Assembly (NCBI GenBank): GCA_037447655.1
Contig: JBBHKE010002782.1
Coordinates: 149,851-213,850 of the forward strand
Direction: 5' to 3'
Source: Zygnema cylindricum
Taxonomy: Eukaryota > Streptophyta > Zygnematophyceae > Zygnematales > Zygnemataceae
DNA length: 64,000 nucleotides
The notes below the pieces were generated by a model. That model worked only from the letters and a program-made list of their open reading frames with translations, ran no database searches and was not told the origin of the DNA. Every line of letters begins with the position of its first letter. Within the stretch, counting starts at the first letter, position 1. Below, piece by piece: positions 56,846 through 64,000 of this stretch. Both the position numbers and the translations under genes were made by a program.

Positions 56846-58165
56846 TGTTGTTCTTTGGTCTAAAATAGACCGCAGAAGCGACCCAAACTATCATGCAAGA
56901 AGCTAAGCAAAAATAGGTCGACGAACAATCATATGAAATGCATCCTCCATATGCGTACACAGACGCAACAAACAACATTTAGGGTTTCATGGAATAATCA
57001 ACATAAATAAACCCTATGACATCATCTAAGGTTTGATGGAATAATCGACATAAACAAACCCTAGGACAAATGCATTAACAATGCAAAACATATATAAAAT
57101 AACATAAATAAATAATAAAAACAAATGCATCACACATAAACAAGAGTATAATCAAATAATCATTATATCATTCAAAGTGCATGACCTAATCGACAACCCT
57201 AAAATACTACATCTTCGGTCCCCACTTTACTAACCAGCATTGATTAATATTCTAATGAAGCTCAAATCTATATATACACTTGTGAGCTGTTAACAAATCA
57301 CTAAGTGTCAAAATAACCAACGTAAATTACGTAACTGTCATTAAATCAAACTAATCGTAAGCGTACACCTGAAAGTCAAGCAATCGTAAGCGTACACTTG
57401 TCTGCAAATACGACATCGTACACACACAAATTACACTATCAAAACCCTAATTGATCACTTAAAAATAAACATCATAATCACCACTAATTTATAATGATGT
57501 AAAAGACAAAACAATGTTTCTCCAAATATTTACACCGACGCATCCACAAATCTGCGTCATAAGTGACAACTTGCTTAGTCACTTGTCGATAAGTCCACGT
57601 AGTGAACCGACATCGCATATGTACGGTCCACTAGATAATGTGTCATAAAAACAATGTGGTCCCTTAAAAATATCGGTGGACGTCGTCCGCCCTCCACGTG
57701 TACCTCGAACAACTTGCCGAAATCAATTCGTACGATCCAAATCCTGTCCGTACCGAAATCACGTACTTCGTCATAAATGCGCCTTGTCGCATTTAAGGTA
57801 CACGTCATTTTCGATAAATTCATGTCGCAATAAGCGACAACTTAAAGTACACCTGTTAAATACGACGCTCCGTACCGGCGGCGTCCCATGTAATAAATTT
57901 CATCTGTCGCATTATGTTTCGTACGTGCGACGTACCATTTTATCTTCGTCGATTATCTCACGTCGGATTGCTTCGCGATCCGCCGTCCATTTCCTCTCAC
58001 ATTTCGCGCCACTCAATTACTCCATTAATTTTATGTGTACATTTAATTCCCCAATCCATAAATCCTTTCGAACCTCCACAATATATCGCGTAAATGCGTA
58101 CGCACGAAACATCGCGTACGCACGAAACGCTCCGTACGCACGAAACTAAGTTTTCAAAAACAACA
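56846..58165 (-). repeat. RE9 3' LTR
   Basis: 1320 bp. Near its start (minus orientation) are three copies of GTTTCGTGCGTACG at 18-bp spacing (58097-58146). Confidence 0.93.
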
Positions 58166-58180
58166 CTCCCCCGAAAAATT
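58166..58180 (-). other. RE9 polypurine tract
   Basis: AATTTTTCGGGGGAG on the minus strand, directly before the 3' LTR. Confidence 0.8.
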
Positions 58181-59066
58181 AGTCTCGTGCATCCATGGCG
58201 CCACGTCATCAGCTGTCACCAATGTTACCAGCTGTCACACCTGCTTTCAACTGCCTTCTCCATCTTAATCCGCCAAATTCCTCCAACAAAATTTTCCCAC
58301 TTGTTCCACCAACGCTTCCGCTGTCTCCATATACCATCCAAATTTCATAATACATAATATATATATTTTTCATTTTCCGATTACAACAAAATAATTCCTT
58401 CCAATATCTAAATCTGGATTTACATTCCCAAAATTCTATCACAAATCAACTAAAAATTAAAGCCAAAAGGTCACACTAATAATATATCCTCGCTCAAATA
58501 ATTCCTACCTCATTATAACAAATCTAGATTTTAACAATAATTTTTTTTTTTTTTTTCTTTTCATAAACTATCAAATCCCAAAATTTCCTCTAAAAATTCA
58601 TATACAAAATAGTATTTTCCAAAAATTCTAATAATGTCACATTTCGCAAAAATTTCCAACAACTCAAAATCTACATTACAACTCCAATTTTCAACAATCA
58701 TCGATCCACAAAATTTGGATCTCTCCACCACATGTCACAACTCCACCTTCCGGATCTCCCTCCCCCAAACGTCGAATCTCCATCTTCCACATCTCTCCAT
58801 CAAACGAATATGTATTTTCCAAAAATAAAATATCATTTCTCATAATTAATCATTTTCATTGAGGGTAGACATTTCGGCACTCTCACTAAGTTAACCCTTG
58901 GGGCGATGCAAGATTAAACTCGGCACATACCAACACTATGATAAGGCCGATCTCATGGGTACACAGACACCATTACTGCAATACAACCAGCAAGGACAAT
59001 ATTAACCCGCTACAATGCGTGTGACAAAAACCTACATCGACTTAACCTAACATATGATAGATGGGG
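58181..59066 (-). other. RE9 internal non-coding region
   Basis: AT-rich, with a strong strand bias (pyrimidine-rich on the plus strand). No gag, protease, integrase or RT motif in any frame. Confidence 0.8.
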
Positions 59067-59081
59067 TGTGGGCCCATAACC
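59067..59081 (-). other. RE9 primer-binding site (half tRNA-iMet type)
   Basis: GGTTATGGGCCCACA on the minus strand, directly after the 5' LTR; 14 of 15 bases equal the RE5 site, so RE9 may use the same primer as its copia neighbours. Confidence 0.85.
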
Positions 59082-60411
59082 TGTTGTTCTTTGGTCTAAA
59101 ATAGACCGCAGAAGCGACCCAAACTATCATGCAAGAAGCTAAGCAAAAATAGGTCGACGAACAATCATATGAAATGCATCCTCCATATGCGTACACAGAC
59201 GCAACAAACAACATTTAGGGTTTCATGGAATAATCAACATAAATAAAACCTATGACATCATCTAAGGTTTGATGGAATAATCGACATAAACAAACCCTAG
59301 GACAAATGCATTAACAATGCAAAACATATATAAAATAACATAAATAAATAATAAAAACAAATGCATCACACATAAACAAGAGTATAATCAAAGTATAATC
59401 AAATAATCATTATATCATTCAAAGTGCATGACCTAATCGACAACCCTAAAATACTACATCTTCGGTCCCCACTTTACTAACCAGCATTGATTAATATTCT
59501 AATGAAGCTCAAATCTATATATACACTTGTGAGCTGTTAACAAATCACTAAGTGTCAAAATAACCAACGTAAATTACGTAACTGTCATTAAATCAAACTA
59601 ATCGTAAGCGTACACCTGAAAGTCAAGCAATCGTAAGCGTACACTTGTCTGCAAATACGACATCGTACACACACAAATTACACTATCAAAACCCTAATTG
59701 ATCACTTAAAAATAAACATCATAATCAACACTAATTTATAATGATGTAAAAGACAAAACAATGTTTCTCCAAATATTTACACCGACGCATCCACAAATCT
59801 GCGTCATAAGTGACAACTTGCTTAGTCACTTGTCGATAAGTCCACGTAGTGAGCCGACATCGCATATGTACGGTCCACTAGATAATGTGTCATAAAAACA
59901 ATGTGGTCCCTTAAAAATATCGGTGACGTCGTCCGCCCTCCACTTGTACCTCGAACAACTTGCCGAAATCAATTCGTACGATCCAATTCCTGTCCGTACC
60001 GAAATCACGTACTTCGTCATAAATGCGCCTTGTCGCATTTAAGGTACACGTCATTTTCGATAAATGCATGTCGCAATAAGCGACAACTTAAAGTACATCT
60101 GTCAAATACGACGCTCCGTACCGGCGGCGTCCCATGTAATAAATTTCATCTGTCGCATTATGTTTCGTACGTGCGACGTACCATTTTATCTTCGTCGATT
60201 ATCACACGTCGGATTGCTTCACGATCCGCCGTCCATTTCCTCTCACATTTCGCGCCACTCAATTACTCCATTAATTTTATGTGTACATTTAATTCCCCAA
60301 TCCATAAATCCTTTCGAACCTCCACAATATATCGCGTAAATGCGTACGCACGAAACATCGCGTACGCACGAAACGCTCCGTACGCACGAAACTAAGTTTT
60401 CAAAAACAACA
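59082..60411 (-). repeat. RE9 5' LTR
   Basis: 1330 bp; it differs from the other LTR by an extra 10-bp tandem copy (near 59392) and a few bases. Confidence 0.93.
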
Positions 60412-60416
60412 TCACT

Positions 60417-62906
60417 CATGTCCTTTTCGGGAAAAAGAGAGTTCTCCTCACTCTCGGACTCAAACCTGATTCTTATCTTCTTAGTATATTTAAAGGGGTC
60501 AATTGACTTTCCTTCATCCATGACAACTAGGTGTTTTACCAGAATGATATGTTGCTTTGCTAAGTCATAAACTCTATATCCCTTAACATCCTCATCATAT
60601 CCCACAAAATATCCAGGTTTTCCCTTAGCATCAAGTTTCCAGTTTTTCTTATCCGTATCTAGACTGTAAACTTGACTACCAAAAACTTTAAGGTGAGAGA
60701 TATCTGGTTTTCTTCCAACCCATCTCTCATAAGGTGTCATACCTTTGACTGTTGATGTGAGGACTCTATTTTTAATGTAATTGGCACAGTTCATAGCTTC
60801 TACCCAAAATCTCTTTCCTATTTTTTTGTCAGCCAACATATTGCATACACTATCTCCTAGTGTTCGGTTTAGCCTTTCTGCTACACCATTTTGTTCCGGA
60901 TTATGTGGTACAATTTTCTGGTATTGAACTCCCTCATCTCTTAAGTATTCCTCAAATTGGTCAGAGGTATACTCTCCCCTATTATCACTCCTTATTCTCT
61001 TAATGGGGGTTCCATGCAACTTCTCACTCCAGGTTATGTATTCTTGAAGTAAGTTGGTGTTTCTGACTTTGTTTTTAGAAAAAAATCTTTAGAGTATCTA
61101 GACCAATCATCAGTGATTGTCAACATATATCTTTTCCCTCCAACTGAAGGTACCCTTGCTGGTCCCTAGATATCTGTGTGGATCAAATCTAGTACTTTTT
61201 CCCCCCTATATGTGGCGGCTTTTGGAAAAGGAAGTCTGTGAGTTTTTCCTTGGGCACAACCACTACAATCTTCCACCATTTCATTATCACTGAATTGAAT
61301 GCCTTCTACCACACCCAGCTTCTTCATCTCCCTCAACCTATCAAAATGCACATGCCCGAACCGCTTATGCCAAATCATCAATTTTGGGACACCAACATAG
61401 TAAGCATTCTTCTTTTCATTACTCAAGTTAAGCCTAAACATTCCTTGGCTACCCTTATCTGCAGTGAAGAAACTTCATCCCCATACTTGGCTGTAAAAAC
61501 TCCCTTTCTTGTGAAAGTATCAAACTCTTTGTCATCTAACACAGATGTATAAACAACATTTTTACTCAGCTGAGGAATATAAAGCACATGTGAGAAAGTG
61601 AGAATAGAAGTCTTACCCCCCACTAAAACTTTCAGGTCAACTGATCCCACTAGATCTCTAGTAACAACTCTCCCATCCCCATACTCTATTTCTACAGTAG
61701 GGATTTTCCTTAGCTTAGTGAAGAGGTCCTTGTCACGACATATATGCATGGATGCACATGAGTCGATGATCCGTCCTTCCTGTGGAGCTTCTCGAATTGC
61801 TCCAAGGGCACACTTTTGTCCTCGAGGGATCTCCTTCTCCTCCAGACTCTCGTCAAGAAGAAGCTCCCCATCCTCCTCAGGGGATTCGTCCTCGGTGTCT
61901 CCAATCACCTTTGTGACCAAAAGTGTCTTTTTCTTCCCTCCGAAAGAACCCCCTCCTTGGTTCTCTTTGAGCCTCAGCTCTGCCAGCTTGGCACAATCTG
62001 CAATAAAGTGCCCTGGCTTTTTGCAAAAATGACATAGGCCCTTTGGGGGCCTCGGTCCTCCAAGTTAGACTCTTTCTCCTTTGTATGGTTTTTTCGGTTC
62101 GGTCTCCACCTGTCCCCTCCGGCGGCTAGAGCTTGAACGCTCTTTCCACCTCCCCTGATCTCCATGGTATTTTCCTGCACAAGTATCATCCTGACCACTG
62201 TATTCCACTTCCATGAACAATCAGTCATTTCTTGTACTCTGTACACTAAGTTCTCATACTCGTCTGGTAAATTCATCATGAGAGTGTTTACTTTCTTTTT
62301 CATTGTGCTTGTCCAACCAGCACTTTCCATCTCCATATACAAACAAGAAAGGTCATTGCAATAATCTAACATCTTTCCTCTTTTGTACGTGTAAATCACT
62401 AGCTTTTGCTTAGCCAACTGGAGCTCCTGAATGGTACTTGCTCTATAGATCTCCACCAAACTTTCCCACAACTCCTCGGCCTTGTAAATATTAAGGTGAG
62501 AGGTGGCCAATGCTTGAGTGAGATGCCTTAGAATGAAGTTCTTGGCAGTCATATTTATGTCTTCCCACATTTAAACATCGTTCTCCACTGTCTTCACGAC
62601 CGCCGCTTCTGGTGCCATGGCAATAGGGGTGAGGGATGTCTCCTTCGCTTTCCCCTTTTCGGACACACTGCTGTCCCCATGATCTGCCTCCTCCGCGGAA
62701 GCAGTCGCGGCTGCAAAAAACCTTACTCCTCCAAATCCTGGCGGAGTTCGCGAAGGTGGACGTTTCACTTGTCCACTAACGATACCCCAATATCGATTTT
62801 CACACAAAGATCCCATCATCATGGCTTCCCAATAGGTGAACCCAGATCCATTAAAAGTGGGCACCCTAGAGGGTGGGCCCATTACTTGCAATTCTGTATC
62901 CTCCAT
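60417..62906 (-). pseudogene. RE8 gag, protease and integrase
   Basis: Gag starts in the 5' LTR (ATG at 62906) with MEDTELQVMGPPSRVP and hits a Gln-to-TAA stop at 62571-62573. It is open again at 61974-62570 (LRHLTQAL, LPDEYENLVYRV). The zinc knuckle near 62030 is read in a shifted frame. The protease signature is DSCA instead of DSGA near 61760, changing the conserved Gly. Pre-integrase has HKRFGHVH and CSGCAQGK, then a Trp-to-TAG stop near 61164. Integrase 60417-61019 keeps RSDNRGEYTS and QNGVAERLNRT. The frame runs to the RE9 insertion. Confidence 0.92.
62872..62886 (-). other. RE8 primer-binding site (half tRNA-iMet type)
   Basis: AGTAATGGGCCCACC on the minus strand; changes at positions 1 and 4 of the motif, the rest intact. 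Confidence 0.82.
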
Positions 62907-63898
62907 TGGACTACAGAATACAAGAAGCCTCTAGATAGTTGTTAACTAGCCCACTTTAACCCACAGCCACTGCTGCCCAAAAGGTCACACTAAAAATTTG
63001 ACTGCACCCCTGTGCAGACTCGACTCCTCTGAGTCCGTAGCAAAAAGAATCACTGAAAACGGCGATCCAGCTGGTTAGTTATGGGGCAGTAAAAAATGCC
63101 AATTCATACAAACTCTCAAAGGGAGAGGTGACTGCCTACCAAAATTTTCTAAGTCCTGATTTCCTCTAATAACTTCTATCTACTGAAGTACGGACCAATC
63201 AGATTACTGTACCGTACCAAAAAGTACTATTGCCGGTGTACCTTTTGTACGGCCTATGTACGACAGGACTATTAAGCAGACGCGTGTCTCCTTTTCACTC
63301 ATCCGTACATTCATCGGAATTGCGATGACCGAATGTCATCTCTCCACGTGGCTCCAGGTCATGCCACGTCACTAAACACCAAAGTGACTACTCCGAGATT
63401 TCGGCGATGATGTGCGCCGTTTGATTTGCAAAGAGACGCAATCTTGGCCGTAATAAATACTGCGCGATATTTGTTTCGTTGTCGAAACAAAATGTGTGGT
63501 ATCCGTTTTGAATTGGTACATTTACAAAACTATATCCATGTACGCCGTACATAGTTTTAGTTAAATGGTTTTGCTACTTCCTAAATATATATATATCTAT
63601 CACATACTATAGCATTTAGCATTGGTCCTAGTCTAGGAGGATAAAGCTGACCACTATCGGCCAGCTTGACGAACCGCAGGTACCGGGATCAAATCCCGGG
63701 TCCGTCAGGTATATTTTTAGAAGCCTTAAAAATATCTGCCTGTTGAACTAAGGCAGCCATGGATCAACCACTCTCTCTCTCCTTCAGTGACTACAACAAG
63801 TATGGGGGCTAGAGAAAAGAGGTGTAGGCAAGCTGTGTGTCCTTTCTCTTTTTCTTTTATACTAACATTTTAAACCTAGAAAATACCTAATTTCAATA
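62887..63898 (-). repeat. RE8 5' LTR
   Basis: 1012 bp. On the plus strand the tRNA-like segment has A-box TAGTCTAGGAGG (63629-63640) and B-box GATCAAATC (63687-63695). The T-arm is a perfect 5-bp stem around a 7-base loop (63683-63699). Confidence 0.93.
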
Positions 63899-63903
63899 GT
63901 TTT

Positions 63904-64000
63904 GTGTATGGTTCAATATCTGGAAACATTTGAATAACATTGTTTTGTAGTTTAGTGTAATAAAAAATAGTGTTCCATTAATCAGGTTTTTAGAAACTAA
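63904..64000 (+). repeat. RE7 3' LTR, last visible part
   Basis: Resumes after RE8 and matches the 5' LTR (CAATATCTGGAAA, GTTCCATTAATCAGG) until the window ends. Confidence 0.9.

Larger units (their letters stand above)
56846..60411 (-). mobile_element. RE9: non-autonomous LTR retrotransposon (LARD-like)
   Basis: Two direct repeats of 1320 and 1330 bp flank only 916 bp of internal DNA with no protein-coding frame. The target duplication is TCACT (56841-56845, 60412-60416), inside the RE8 linker. In minus orientation the LTR starts TGTTGTTTTTG and ends AAAGAACAACA. A primer site and a purine tract are in place, so it has the signals for replication but must borrow proteins. The LTRs are nearly identical, including all major landmarks, so it is the youngest insertion here. 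Confidence 0.93.
53944..63898 (-). mobile_element. RE8: full-length Ty1/copia retrotransposon (lineage 1)
   Basis: A complete minus-strand element with LTRs of 1032 bp (3', left) and 1012 bp (5', right), inserted in the RE7 3' LTR. The target duplication GTTTT is present on both sides (53939-53943, 63899-63903). RE9 interrupts its coding region in the integrase C-terminal linker; without it the element is about 6.4 kb. The outer right end reads CAATA instead of CAACA. Confidence 0.95.
46500..64000 (+). mobile_element. RE7: Ty1/copia retrotransposon (lineage 3), runs past window end
   Basis: It starts 25 bp after the RE5 target copy. It has a 5' LTR (46500-47527), a degenerate primer site, gag-pol and a 3' LTR beginning at 52978. 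A solo LTR sits in gag (47886-49196). The 3' LTR is split by an LTR fragment (53207-53760) and by RE8 (53944-63898), then continues at 63904 to the end of the window. GAAAT at 46495-46499 is the expected left target copy. Confidence 0.93.

Noticed and set aside
58094-58357. Frames with a threefold Arg-Thr-His-Glu-Thr repeat, here and at 60340
   Set aside because: They are the antisense reading of the 14-base array in the RE9 LTRs.
60243-60411. Extension of the RE8 integrase frame beyond 60417
   Set aside because: The reading frame happens to continue into the RE9 LTR; the real linker resumes on the other side of RE9 at 56840.
63620-63712. Functional tRNA genes in the LTRs
   Set aside because: A-box and B-box are present, but I could not form a good acceptor stem and anticodon arm, and the copies diverge too much. 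I report them as tRNA-like modules only.

Overview
The window looks like a gene-poor, repeat-packed stretch of a nuclear plant genome. The evidence is dense nested Ty1/copia LTR retrotransposons, a plant-type hAT transposon (BED finger, DUF659 core, C-terminal dimerisation block), primer sites that copy plant initiator tRNA-Met, and one plant-specific phytocyanin gene. I cannot place the species. Nothing bacterial, organellar or CRISPR-like was seen. A 10-base run of N (28019-28028) marks a scaffold gap.

Layout. 1-2688: 3' part of copia RE1, nested in copia RE2 (2689-6773), which is also split by a solo LTR (3937-5115). 6774-7802: a hybrid LTR joining RE2 to RE3 (7803-14298), itself split by a solo LTR (11247-12280). 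14299-15864: AT-rich palindromic DNA and LTR fragments. 15865-20566: the only low-copy part, with a 10-bp minisatellite and the single credible host gene, a stellacyanin-like phytocyanin on the minus strand (18924-19391). 20567-22259: a hAT-derived MITE plus the 5' end of hAT-1, into which minus-strand copia RE4 (22260 to the gap) has inserted. 28751-33102: MITEs plus a nearly complete but dead hAT-2. 33698-46469: copia RE5, with RE6 (39306-45715) inserted in its 3' LTR. 46500 to the window end: copia RE7, holding a solo LTR in gag and, in its 3' LTR, minus-strand copia RE8 (53944-63898), which in turn holds a non-autonomous LTR element RE9 (56846-60411). Target-site duplications were read directly for most of these insertions, so the relative order is secure: RE7 before RE8 before RE9, and RE5 before RE6.

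Every polyprotein is broken by stops or frameshifts; the longest open piece is the 447-codon RT segment of RE8. Three copia lineages can be told apart: lineage 1 (RE1, RE5, RE8, 3' half of RE3), lineage 2 (RE6, 5' half of RE3, probably RE2) and lineage 3 (RE4, RE7).

The most interesting signals are shared by the elements. (i) The primer-binding site is GGTTATGGGCCCACC, complementary to the anticodon arm of initiator tRNA-Met rather than its 3' end, as in Drosophila copia. (ii) Gag starts inside the LTR and reads through that site, so the complement of the CAU anticodon is an in-frame ATG. (iii) LTRs of lineages 1 and 2 carry an antisense tRNA-like module with Pol III A-box and B-box matches, which lineage 3 lacks. 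(iv) The phytocyanin promoter has an inverted pair of GTAC motifs just upstream of its TATA box, which may mean copper control.
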